36,939 bases of DNA from positions 1 to 36,939 of the IMG/VR virus record IMGVR_UViG_3300020193_000059, one strand, 5' to 3'. The translations under genes were made by a program, and so were the position numbers. This DNA comes from a virus. Positions 1-5,366 of the stretch are shown here, in pieces. The notes below the pieces were generated by a model. It did not search any database, was not told where the DNA came from, and worked only from the letters and a program-made list of their open reading frames with translations. Every line of letters starts with the position of its first letter. Positions within the stretch are counted from its first letter, which is position 1.

Positions 1-225
1 GGAAAACTTTTCGACGTGATTCAGAAGTTTCCAGAAGTGAGAGAAGTTCCGCACTTCGACGTTGTTAAACTTTGGCCCTCTCACCGTGAGTCGCCACGGC
101 GAATCGAGGCGGGTGAAGTTGACGGTATAGGAAAACGCCCCTTTGCGAGCGGTTGCAGAAGTGAGAGAGAAAGGGTCAACTGCGAATCCGTATTCGGTGA
201 GTTGATTCGCTTCGAGTTCGTTCAT
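1..225 (-). CDS. Small phage accessory protein, copy 1 of 3 (3' end cut by window edge)
   Basis: The minus-strand frame is open from an ATG at 225 to the left edge, giving 75 residues with no stop. It is a diverged copy of the genes at 542-772 and 1528-1758. All share a start like MN(E/D)LEANQL, a central SLTSATARKG, and NFSHFWKLLNH near the end. A second ATG lies 12 nt upstream at 237, but the -10 box at 244-249 would place the transcription start near 237, so 225 is the likelier start. I do not recognise the family. Three retained copies with amino acid divergence suggest that the coding sequence is under selection. Confidence 0.7.
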   Translation of the reverse strand, partial: MNELEANQLTEYGFAVDPFSLTSATARKGAFSYTVNFTRLDSPWRLTVRGPKFNNVEVRNFSHFWKLLNHVEKFS

Positions 226-243
226 ATTTGATTTCATGTCTAA

Positions 244-271
244 AGTGTAGCAGGTTTTCCGCGTATTACAA
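244..271 (-). promoter_or_regulatory. Sigma70-type promoter for gene 1-225
   Basis: On the minus strand, TTGTAA (266-271) and TACACT (244-249) are separated by 16 nt, and a TG just before the -10 makes an extended -10. The same arrangement recurs before the two paralogous genes. Confidence 0.55.
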
Positions 272-324
272 GAAAAATCTTCAACTGAATTTCCCTGATA
301 GTCAAGGACTTACAAAAGGGGCGG
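271..324. repeat. Intergenic repeat, copy 1
   Basis: This is the first of five near-identical intergenic copies. It begins AGAAAAATCTTCAACTGAAT, continues through a TGATAGTCAAGG core and ends in a G-rich run. Copies lie upstream of the promoters of small minus-strand genes, and the -35 box can overlap the copy's edge. Role unknown; it could be a recombination or protein-binding site. Confidence 0.75.
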
Positions 325-357
325 CACGATAAGTATAACTACTTGCCCACCAACGGT

Positions 358-528
358 TTAGGCGGCTTCGTAAGCTCTCAGATGATACGACGCAAAGTTC
401 TCATTGGATTTTGCGGTCGCAATGAAACGGTTGGCATCGTCTTTGCTTTGGAATTGAATTGTGCGTCCATCGGTTAGAGTGACGACGTGAAGGACGATGA
501 TTTTGATTGTTTTATCGAGTTTGGTCAT
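358..528 (-). CDS. Small hypothetical protein (56 aa)
   Basis: ATG at 528 to TAA at 358-360. The product is a small protein with a strand-like first half (KIIVLHVVTLTDGRTIQF) and a helical second half (DDANRFIATAKS). It lies 13 nt downstream of the gene at 542-772 on the same strand and is probably co-transcribed with it. The pattern of a beta strand followed by 'F.SKDDANRFI.' resembles small phage proteins of unknown function; I do not recognise a named family. No clear ribosome binding site is visible. Confidence 0.6.
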   Translation of the reverse strand: MTKLDKTIKIIVLHVVTLTDGRTIQFQSKDDANRFIATAKSNENFASYHLRAYEAA

Positions 529-541
529 GTGCGGGATAAGT

Positions 542-772
542 TTAGAGAATGGAAAACTTTTCCATGTGATTCAGAAGTTTCCAGAAGTGAGAGAAGTTCC
601 ACACTTCAACGTTGTGAAACTTTGAACCTCTCCTCGTGAATCGCCACGGCAATTCGAGGCCGGTATAGTTCACAACGTAAGTGAACTGCCCTTTGCGAGC
701 GGTTGCGGAAGTCAGAGAGTAAGCGATGTCGAATCCACGTTCAGCGAGTTGGTTGGCTTCAAGGTCATTCAT
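542..772 (-). CDS. Small phage accessory protein, copy 2 of 3
   Basis: 76 residues, starting MNDLEANQLAERGF and ending NHMEKFSIL. It is closely similar to the copy at 1528-1758 and more distantly to the partial copy at 1-225. It contains a predicted beta-rich centre (QFTYVVNYTGLELPWRF) and an aromatic-rich tail (VEVWNFSHFWKLL). The promoter is 16 nt upstream with a very short leader. The function is unknown. It forms the 3' part of a direct repeat of about 0.7 kb (541-1253 against 1527-2242). Confidence 0.75.
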   Translation of the reverse strand: MNDLEANQLAERGFDIAYSLTSATARKGQFTYVVNYTGLELPWRFTRRGSKFHNVEVWNFSHFWKLLNHMEKFSIL

Positions 773-787
773 GTTTGATTTCTCTAA

Positions 788-815
788 AGTGTAGCAGATT
801 TTGCGCGCATTACAA
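788..815 (-). promoter_or_regulatory. Sigma70-type promoter for gene 542-772
   Basis: TTGTAA (810-815), 16 nt spacer, TACACT (788-793) on the minus strand, with TGC before the -10. The predicted start leaves a leader of roughly 9 nt. Confidence 0.55.
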
Positions 816-900
816 GAAAAATCTTCAACTGAATTTCCCTGATAGTCAAGGACTTACAAAAGGGCGGGGGGCACGTTTGTAACTACTTGATAGTAAAGGG
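815..900. repeat. Intergenic repeat, copy 2 (long form)
   Basis: The common core is followed by a G-run and a block ending ACTACTTGATAGTAAAGGGG. The long form is shared with copies 4 and 5 and leads into the 3' end of the MINQ-type genes. Confidence 0.75.
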
Positions 901-901
901 G

Positions 902-1177
902 TTACTCATCCCCACAGAAACCCTCATCGTTGTCGCCGAAGTAGCCATAATCCTCATCCGTGCCGTAACCCGCAGAAGCGAGCGTCATTGCGTCAGCCTC
1001 GACATCGGAAAGTCCATCGTCGTTGAACGGGACATCGCGGTTATCGCAAGCAGCCTCATCGCAAGGCGCGGGTTCATCGTTGAATTCGCTCATGTCGTCA
1101 CCTGTCTCTCCATAGCCCATTTGAGCGAGCGGAGTGATTTCGGATTCAGAAGGTAGGAACTCGAATTGATTTATCAT
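902..1177 (-). CDS. Highly acidic MINQ-type protein, copy A
   Basis: 91 residues, of which about 26 are Asp or Glu against a single Arg and no Lys, so the protein is strongly negative. It has four cysteines and glycine/tyrosine pairs (GYGT, YGYF). It is identical to the protein at 1891-2166. Its first 11 residues (MINQFEFLPSE) and last 8 residues are shared with the otherwise unrelated protein at 2288-2629. An extended -10 promoter lies directly upstream, which supports this strand over the overlapping plus-strand frame. Small acidic phage proteins are sometimes DNA mimics (Ocr and ArdA are examples), but that is only a suggestion here. Confidence 0.7.
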   Translation of the reverse strand: MINQFEFLPSESEITPLAQMGYGETGDDMSEFNDEPAPCDEAACDNRDVPFNDDGLSDVEADAMTLASAGYGTDEDYGYFGDNDEGFCGDE

Positions 1178-1183
1178 GCAGAA

Positions 1184-1211
1184 AGTCTAGCATAAACCGT
1201 CTATGTGTCCA
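1184..1211 (-). promoter_or_regulatory. Sigma70-type promoter of acidic gene copy A
   Basis: TGGACA (1206-1211), 16 nt spacer, TAGACT (1184-1189) with TGC upstream of the -10 on the minus strand. It is repeated exactly before copy B and almost exactly before the gene at 2288-2629. Confidence 0.6.
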
Positions 1212-1264
1212 GAAAAATCTTCAACTGAATTTCCCTGATAGTCAAGCACTTACGCAGGGGGCGG
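1211..1264. repeat. Intergenic repeat, copy 3
   Basis: The core matches the other copies up to TGATAGTCAAG, then diverges (GCACTTACGCAGGGGG). Confidence 0.7.
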
Positions 1265-1338
1265 GCTGGCAAGAAGCGTACCAAGTGTCTCTGAAAAAAC
1301 GCTTGGCGCAACTTTTTTTCTTGAAAAGCTGGCCTTGC

Positions 1339-1494
1339 TTACAATCCGCAAGCGGCAAGAAATTTTGCTTTATTGAAGCGGGGATTTAGATTAGCAAATT
1401 TGCCCGCATTGAATTCGGCCATCTTGCGTCGTTCATCGAGATTCTCGATGCGTTTGATAATTTCAGCGACTAGGATGAAATGTTTGCGTGTCAT
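1339..1494 (-). CDS. Conserved small phage protein, MTRKHF type (51 aa)
   Basis: ATG at 1494 to TAA at 1339-1341. The protein begins MTRKHFILVAEIIKRI, has a central helix with ERRKMAEFNAGKFA, and ends NPRFNKAKFLAACGL. Small proteins with this layout (MTRK.F..IA..I at the start and NPRFD...F..AC near the end) are, to my knowledge, very widespread in phage genomes with no assigned function. It lies downstream of the gene at 1528-1758. Its 30-nt leader closely matches the leader of the gene at 2686-3018. Confidence 0.8.
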   Translation of the reverse strand: MTRKHFILVAEIIKRIENLDERRKMAEFNAGKFANLNPRFNKAKFLAACGL

Positions 1495-1527
1495 AGGTTT
1501 TTTTATTTGATTTGTCGTGCTGATATT

Positions 1528-1758
1528 TTAGAGAATGGAAAACTTTTCCATATGGTTAAGGAGCTTCCAGAAGTGAGAGAAGTTCCACACTTCAACGTGG
1601 TGAAACTTTGAACCTCTCCTAGTGAATCGCCACGGCAATTCAAGCCCTGTGTAGTTCACGACATAGGAAAACTGCCCTTTGCGAGCGGTTGCGGAAGTGA
1701 GAGAGCAAGCAACGTCGAATCCACGTTCAGCGAGTTGGTTGGCTTCAAGGTCATTCAT
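1528..1758 (-). CDS. Small phage accessory protein, copy 3 of 3
   Basis: 76 residues starting MNDLEANQLAERGF and ending MEKFSIL, nearly the same as 542-772. An in-frame ATG 12 nt upstream (1770) would add MKSN. I prefer 1758 because it aligns with the other two copies and because the -10 box at 1777-1782 would put the transcription start at about 1770. The function is unknown. This gene and the acidic gene at 1891-2166 form the second copy of the 0.7-kb direct repeat. Confidence 0.75.
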   Translation of the reverse strand: MNDLEANQLAERGFDVACSLTSATARKGQFSYVVNYTGLELPWRFTRRGSKFHHVEVWNFSHFWKLLNHMEKFSIL

Positions 1759-1776
1759 GTTTGATTTCATGTCTAA

Positions 1777-1804
1777 AGTGTAGCAGATTTTGCGCGCATT
1801 ACCA
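1777..1804 (-). promoter_or_regulatory. Sigma70-type promoter for gene 1528-1758
   Basis: TGGTAA (1799-1804), 16 nt spacer, TACACT (1777-1782) on the minus strand. The -35 differs by one base from the paralogous promoter at 788-815. Confidence 0.5.
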
Positions 1805-1889
1805 GAAAAATCTTCAACTGAATTTCCCTGATAGTCAAGGACTTACAAAAGGGCGGGGGGCACGTTTGTAACTACTTGATAGTAAAGGG
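1804..1889. repeat. Intergenic repeat, copy 4 (long form)
   Basis: Matches copy 2 over essentially its full length at an offset of 989 nt. Confidence 0.75.
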
Positions 1890-1890
1890 G

Positions 1891-2166
1891 TTACTCATCC
1901 CCACAGAAACCCTCATCGTTGTCGCCGAAGTAGCCATAATCCTCATCCGTGCCGTAACCCGCAGAAGCGAGCGTCATTGCGTCAGCCTCGACATCGGAAA
2001 GTCCATCGTCGTTGAACGGGACATCGCGGTTATCGCAAGCAGCCTCATCGCAAGGCGCGGGTTCATCGTTGAATTCGCTCATGTCGTCACCTGTCTCTCC
2101 ATAGCCCATTTGAGCGAGCGGAGTGATTTCGGATTCAGAAGGTAGGAACTCGAATTGATTTATCAT
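1891..2166 (-). CDS. Highly acidic MINQ-type protein, copy B
   Basis: The product is identical over all 91 residues to the protein at 902-1177, and the flanking DNA is also nearly identical, so the duplication is recent or kept uniform by recombination. It is a soluble-looking, strongly acidic protein with no membrane segment or signal peptide. The same promoter (TGGACA at 2195-2200 and TAGACT at 2173-2178) lies upstream. No function is known; see copy A for the DNA-mimic possibility. Confidence 0.7.
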   Translation of the reverse strand: MINQFEFLPSESEITPLAQMGYGETGDDMSEFNDEPAPCDEAACDNRDVPFNDDGLSDVEADAMTLASAGYGTDEDYGYFGDNDEGFCGDE

Positions 2167-2172
2167 GCAGAA

Positions 2173-2200
2173 AGTCTAGCATAAACCGTCTATGTGTCCA
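2173..2200 (-). promoter_or_regulatory. Sigma70-type promoter of acidic gene copy B
   Basis: TGGACA (2195-2200), 16 nt spacer, TAGACT (2173-2178) on the minus strand, an exact repeat of the promoter at 1184-1211. Confidence 0.6.
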
Positions 2201-2286
2201 GAAAAATCTTCAACTGAATTTCCCTGATAGTCAAGGGCTTACAAAAGGGCGGGGGGCCACGTTTGTAACTACTTGATAGTAAAGGG
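2200..2286. repeat. Intergenic repeat, copy 5 (long form)
   Basis: The core and the G-run block match copies 2 and 4 with a one-base insertion in the G-run. It leads into the 3' end of the gene at 2288-2629. Confidence 0.75.
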
Positions 2287-2287
2287 G

Positions 2288-2629
2288 TTACTCATCCCTA
2301 CAGAAACCCTCATCGCATTTGTAGTCCGTGCCTGTAAGTGTAAACGAACCGTCCTTTTGTTTTACGATAAGAGCATCGAATCCATCCTTTGCCCAATCAT
2401 GGTATATATTTTCTGCCGTTGATTCCTCAAATTCTAGAACCTTTGGATTTCTGACCTCAATGGAAAACTTTGCGACTACACCGCCCTTCTTATCAGCATA
2501 ACTCTGTGCGAGCTTCTTTGAAGAAGCAAACCAGTCGGATTTGACGGTCAATTCACCTTTTGTAAGGCCTCGATAAAGCGTTAGCTTTCCGATAAATTCA
2601 GAAGGTAGGAACTCGGATTGATTTATCAT
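2288..2629 (-). CDS. MINQ-type protein with ADP-ribosyltransferase-like middle
   Basis: 113 residues. The first 11 residues (MINQSEFLPSE) and last residues (DEGFCRDE) match the acidic proteins at 902-1177 and 1891-2166, but the centre is different. It has LTLYRGLTKGEL (an R that could be the NAD-contacting Arg), then SDWFASSKKLAQSYADKKGG, then a strand pair (VVAKFSIEVRNPKVLEF), then GFDALIV. This order (YRG, aromatic-x-S with a following A..YA helix, V.N P, G.DA.I) resembles small ART-fold ADP-ribosyltransferase domains seen in phage and polyvalent proteins. The catalytic Glu is not clear to me. If active, it could modify a host protein early in infection; that is inference. Confidence 0.65.
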   Translation of the reverse strand: MINQSEFLPSEFIGKLTLYRGLTKGELTVKSDWFASSKKLAQSYADKKGGVVAKFSIEVRNPKVLEFEESTAENIYHDWAKDGFDALIVKQKDGSFTLTGTDYKCDEGFCRDE

Positions 2630-2635
2630 GCAGAA

Positions 2636-2663
2636 AGTCTAGCACAAACCGTCTATGTGTCCA
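2636..2663 (-). promoter_or_regulatory. Sigma70-type promoter for gene 2288-2629
   Basis: TGGACA (2658-2663), 16 nt spacer, TAGACT (2636-2641) on the minus strand. A truncated piece of the intergenic repeat (AGAAAAATCTTC) follows at 2663-2674. Confidence 0.6.
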
Positions 2664-2685
2664 GAAAAATCTTCTTCGCTTGGCT

Positions 2686-3018
2686 TTAGCGCAGAGCGGG
2701 TTCGATTATCAAGGCCATGACGAACCATAGGACAATCATTAACGCGAGTGTTGCGAAAAGGAATTCATGATTCGGCATGATTGCAAGTTTAAAATCGGGA
2801 CGATGAACGCAACGGTCTAAACGAAAGCTACGAAACTTTTCATCCCGATTTCGGACGGGAAGGGTAAAGTATCTATTCCCTTCCGCACTACGCAGGATGG
2901 CTTTTTCAGGATTGCCGATGACTTGGTAACTTTGCAAAGCTCCATTGCCATTTTCTGACTTTTCGGGAATGTAAAGCACGTTGTAAGTTGGGGTGAAGTA
3001 TTTCGTTAGGTTTTTCAT
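2686..3018 (-). CDS. Small protein with C-terminal membrane anchor
   Basis: 110 residues from ATG 3018. An ATG at 3030 would add MKNL, but the 3018 start aligns with the start of the gene at 1339-1494 through their shared 30-nt leader. The N-terminal part is soluble, with a segment EKAILRSAEGNRYFTLPVR followed by KFRSFRLDRC, which recalls the small SH3-like end of WYL-type proteins. The C-terminal segment FLFATLALMIVLWFVMALII is a clear membrane helix ending three residues before the arginine tail. The role is unknown; it may be a host-takeover or membrane-associated accessory protein. Confidence 0.6.
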   Translation of the reverse strand: MKNLTKYFTPTYNVLYIPEKSENGNGALQSYQVIGNPEKAILRSAEGNRYFTLPVRNRDEKFRSFRLDRCVHRPDFKLAIMPNHEFLFATLALMIVLWFVMALIIEPALR

Positions 3019-3048
3019 TAGGTTTTTCATTTCGTTTGTCGTGCTTAC

Positions 3049-3076
3049 ATTGTGACAGATTTTAGAGTAATTGCAA
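3049..3076 (-). promoter_or_regulatory. Sigma70-type promoter for gene 2686-3018
   Basis: TTGCAA (3071-3076), 16 nt spacer, CACAAT (3049-3054) on the minus strand with TGT before the -10. Confidence 0.5.
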
Positions 3077-3183
3077 GCTCTTTTTTTTAATTATTTTTAA
3101 GTATTTTCGTGATACAAGTGGTTGATATACAATGACTTGCGTGTGCGGCCTGCCGCTTCTACAACCTATTGTGGATGAAGAAC

Positions 3184-3402
3184 TTAGCTCCTCCACCATT
3201 GAGTTTCCACATCGTCAGCAAGGACTTGCTGAAAATCCACATTCCCGCCCGAAAGGTCACGGAAAAGCTCACGGGTTACTCCGTTGATGGTCTTTTGTCC
3301 TGTAAGGCGTTGAATTAATTGCGCGTCGTCTTTGTCAACGACGTATTCAAGACGCTTGCCATAGACTTCACGGGCGACGAATTTGATGATTTTCTTTTTC
3401 AT
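3184..3402 (-). CDS. Conserved small phage protein, FVAREVYG type
   Basis: 72 residues beginning MKKKIIKFVAREVYGKRLEY, followed by a helix (DDAQLIQRLTG) and QKTINGVTRELFRDL. The pattern 'K.v.REVYG..l.Y......A..i..LTG.KT' is, from memory, a recurrent small phage protein of unknown function, usually 50-70 residues. It is the most upstream gene of the minus-strand cluster and has the best promoter of the region. It is probably an early-expressed protein. Confidence 0.75.
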   Translation of the reverse strand: MKKKIIKFVAREVYGKRLEYVVDKDDAQLIQRLTGQKTINGVTRELFRDLSGGNVDFQQVLADDVETQWWRS

Positions 3403-3412
3403 TGTGAGAAAA

Positions 3413-3440
3413 GATTACTACACATCGCTTAGTTTGTCAA
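3413..3440 (-). promoter_or_regulatory. Strong sigma70-type promoter for gene 3184-3402
   Basis: A consensus TTGACA (3435-3440), spacer of 16 nt as counted, and TAATCT (3413-3418) on the minus strand. It points host RNA polymerase into the leftward cluster. Confidence 0.65.
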
Positions 3441-3713
3441 CATTTTTTTTACATGGGGGGTATGCCTATTTTTGAAAAAATTTCAAAAAGCAAGAGTAAA
3501 AAAACGTGTCAGGGGGTTGTGTTCAGTCTCCCGGTTTAATTTTAAACAAAAAACCAAAAAAAACAACAAAAAACCAAAAAACAACAAAAAAAACAACAAC
3601 AACTAAACAATAGTTCATTTACTTCCTTGTCTTTCCTAATACTCAAAAAAAAAGAATAGATACATAGTACATAGTATGTAAATTTATATTTATGTACCCT
3701 TTTTATTAATAAA

Positions 3714-3721
3714 GTGTAATA
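3714..3721 (+). promoter_or_regulatory. GTGTAATA motif (putative late promoter) before 3729
   Basis: GTGTAATA ends 7 nt before the ATG at 3729. No Shine-Dalgarno sequence lies between, so a transcript from this site would be leaderless or nearly so. Confidence 0.55.
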
Positions 3722-3728
3722 TTAAATA

Positions 3729-4409
3729 ATGAAAGCTCCGATTTGGGCATTTTTCATACTTTTAGGTGGTATTTTGATGGGATGTTCAACGATAAAAAGT
3801 CCATCAAATCAAATTAGGGTTGCTCCACCAAAACCCTTGACAACCCAAAGACAAGAGACATTTGATATAAAAATCCTTCGGGAATTTAATCAATCAGAAC
3901 GTGAAGGTGGTATTTTGATAGGATGTTCAACGATAAAAAGTCCATCAAATCAAATTAGGGTTGCTCCACCAAAACCCTTGACAACCCAAAGACAAGAGAC
4001 ATTTGATATAAAAATCCTTCGGGAATTTAATCAATCAGAACGTGAATTAGCTATTCAGGCTTTAAAAATGGTGTCTTCTATTGACGGTTCTCAAATATAT
4101 CCCTATTTACCACAACAGCTTTATTGGGCTGATATGCCATTATTTTATGGATTAACAATTACTCAAGACGCCATTCCCTTCTATACAAACAAAATAATTT
4201 TATTAGATTTTAGACAGACTCGCCCAAAAGAAACTAATGACGTGCATCAAATGCTATTTTTTGGAGCAATCCTGTCGCACGAACTTCATCATTATTTTCA
4301 TAATTCAATTGACCCAGACACAAAAAACAAAACAGATGCCGAAATATATAAAAGAACCCAACAAAATCCCCAACTCCTTAATAATCTTTTAAGCAATTCA
4401 AAAAAATAA
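3729..4409 (+). CDS. Putative lipoprotein zinc metallopeptidase with internal duplication
   Basis: 226 residues. A hydrophobic N-terminus leads to a lipobox-like LMGC with Cys19, so export and lipid anchoring are likely. Residues 13-59 are repeated in tandem as 60-106 with one substitution (M to I), so the second copy also carries an IGC motif. Without the insertion the protein would be about 179 residues. HELHH (184-188) fits the HExxH zinc motif of gluzincin or other zincin-like peptidases. A third metal ligand is not obvious. A phage envelope protease could act in lysis or on host surface proteins; that is inference. The gene starts a plus-strand run with 4440 and 4691. Confidence 0.65.
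   Translation: MKAPIWAFFILLGGILMGCSTIKSPSNQIRVAPPKPLTTQRQETFDIKILREFNQSEREGGILIGCSTIKSPSNQIRVAPPKPLTTQRQETFDIKILREFNQSERELAIQALKMVSSIDGSQIYPYLPQQLYWADMPLFYGLTITQDAIPFYTNKIILLDFRQTRPKETNDVHQMLFFGAILSHELHHYFHNSIDPDTKNKTDAEIYKRTQQNPQLLNNLLSNSKK
3765..4046 (+). repeat. 141-bp near-perfect tandem duplication
   Basis: The copies are 3765-3905 and 3906-4046, differing at one base (G or A in the GAT.GG triplet region). 141 nt is 47 codons, so the reading frame is preserved and the lipobox region of the lipoprotein is duplicated. Confidence 0.95.
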
Positions 4410-4425
4410 CTTACAGAACTTTAAC

Positions 4426-4433
4426 GTGTAATA
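4426..4433 (+). promoter_or_regulatory. GTGTAATA motif before 4440
   Basis: The motif ends 6 nt before the ATG at 4440, with no visible ribosome binding site. Confidence 0.55.
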
Positions 4434-4439
4434 TAAATT

Positions 4440-4688
4440 ATGGACGAACCCAAAAAATACACAAGAGAAGAGCTTGAAGAGGCTAAAAATCAAGCCATTA
4501 AATCTGAAAAGTTGGACTTAGTATTGAGAGATGTATCAGAAATCAAAAAACTGCTCGAAACCAACTACGTCAAGCAGGATGAATTTAAACCAGTTAAATC
4601 TATAGTTTATGGAATGGTTGCGACTATTCTTTTGGCTGTATTAAGTGGTTTGGTTTTGTTAATAATAAAAGCTCCTGTTATCCCATAA
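4440..4688 (+). CDS. Holin-like small membrane protein
   Basis: 82 residues. A charged helical N-terminus (EELEEAKNQAIKSEKLDLVLRDVSEIKKLLE) resembles a short coiled coil. It is followed by one membrane helix (VYGMVATILLAVLSGLVLLII) and a short tail. The layout of coiled coil then C-terminal helix is the layout of XhlA-type phage lysis proteins and related holin-like proteins. It lies between a lipoprotein protease and a polytopic membrane protein, which fits an envelope or lysis module. No endolysin was found in this window, so the assignment remains tentative. Confidence 0.6.
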   Translation: MDEPKKYTREELEEAKNQAIKSEKLDLVLRDVSEIKKLLETNYVKQDEFKPVKSIVYGMVATILLAVLSGLVLLIIKAPVIP

Positions 4689-4690
4689 TA

Positions 4691-5365
4691 ATGAAAAATA
4701 AATTGATAAAATTTTTCACCCCTGGGTCTTTAGTTCTGGCCGAAGAATTTTGTAAAATGTTAATTCCTTTTGTTATTTTGCTTGTATCGTTAATAACCCT
4801 TTATGGATGGATTACAAAACAAGAAATCTACACAAAATGGTTGGATTCTGGTGAAAGCATGAAGATATTTACGGCGGTTTCTTTTATTTTAAGTTCTATT
4901 ATTTTGATTCGCTCTAGCGAGCTACAACACAAGAAAAACAAATTTTGCGATATTATTGTTTCTATATGTTCAAATTGGTTGCTATTTATAGTTGGTGGAT
5001 TGTCTATTTTTTCTTTTTTTGATTTTCCTTCTAATTTAGAAAATATTGTTGCCCCGCAATTACCTTCGCTTTTTGCTTTGGTTGGGATATTTCTTATTGC
5101 ATTAAGTGGATTGATTATTTGTTTTAATACAGATAAAAAATATAAAAGACTGCAATTTATTGGTTCTTTAATTTATTCTCTTGGAATGTGTGGATTTATT
5201 GGGTATCTTTTTGATTTACCTTATCTTTATGGACATTTTAATAAATTTTTTCATGGTATGGCATTTCATACTTGTTTGTTGTTTATTTTATATGCAATAG
5301 GACTTAGATTAAATTGTTACCCGAAATCTATCGAAGCAAAAGCTAAAGAAATTATTATAAAATAA
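4691..5365 (+). CDS. Polytopic membrane protein, sensor-domain-like
   Basis: 224 residues with about six predicted membrane segments (for example MLIPFVILLVSLITLYGW, IFTAVSFILSSIILI, LPSLFALVGIFLIALSGLII and MAFHTCLLFILYAIGL). The last part, GYLFDLPYLYG followed by a segment starting MAFHTCLLF, resembles the N-terminal membrane domain of some bacterial sensor histidine kinases, but no kinase domain follows. It starts 2 nt after the upstream stop and so is translated with it. It may be a stolen host membrane-sensor domain or a lysis/superinfection protein. I do not assign a function. Confidence 0.6.
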   Translation: MKNKLIKFFTPGSLVLAEEFCKMLIPFVILLVSLITLYGWITKQEIYTKWLDSGESMKIFTAVSFILSSIILIRSSELQHKKNKFCDIIVSICSNWLLFIVGGLSIFSFFDFPSNLENIVAPQLPSLFALVGIFLIALSGLIICFNTDKKYKRLQFIGSLIYSLGMCGFIGYLFDLPYLYGHFNKFFHGMAFHTCLLFILYAIGLRLNCYPKSIEAKAKEIIIK

Positions 5366-5366
5366 A

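Larger units (their letters stand above)
3403..3728. other. Non-coding strand-switch region with A/C-only tract
   Basis: A 326-nt stretch separates the leftward and rightward genes. I see no gene in it. It holds the leftward promoter (3413-3440), then a tract from about 3545 to 3606 made almost only of A and C, built from repeats of AAAAAAC and ACAAC (T/G-rich on the other strand). After this come an inverted repeat TACATA/TATGTA in 3661-3680, very AT-rich DNA, and a GTGTAATA motif at the right end. The GC content changes visibly here, from mixed on the left to AT-rich on the right. Confidence 0.7.

Noticed and set aside
887-1156. Plus-strand open frame over the acidic gene (and its copy at 1876-2145)
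   Set aside because: It mirrors the minus-strand acidic gene, which has its own promoter and shares its start and end with the gene at 2288-2629. No promoter or ribosome binding site supports the plus strand.
271-2286. CRISPR array from the five intergenic repeats
   Set aside because: The distances between copies are hundreds of bases and are filled by genes.
3121-3160. GCGGC/GCCGC inverted repeat as terminator of gene 3184-3402
   Set aside because: It is a 5-bp stem with a 2-nt loop and no adjacent U-run on the minus strand.
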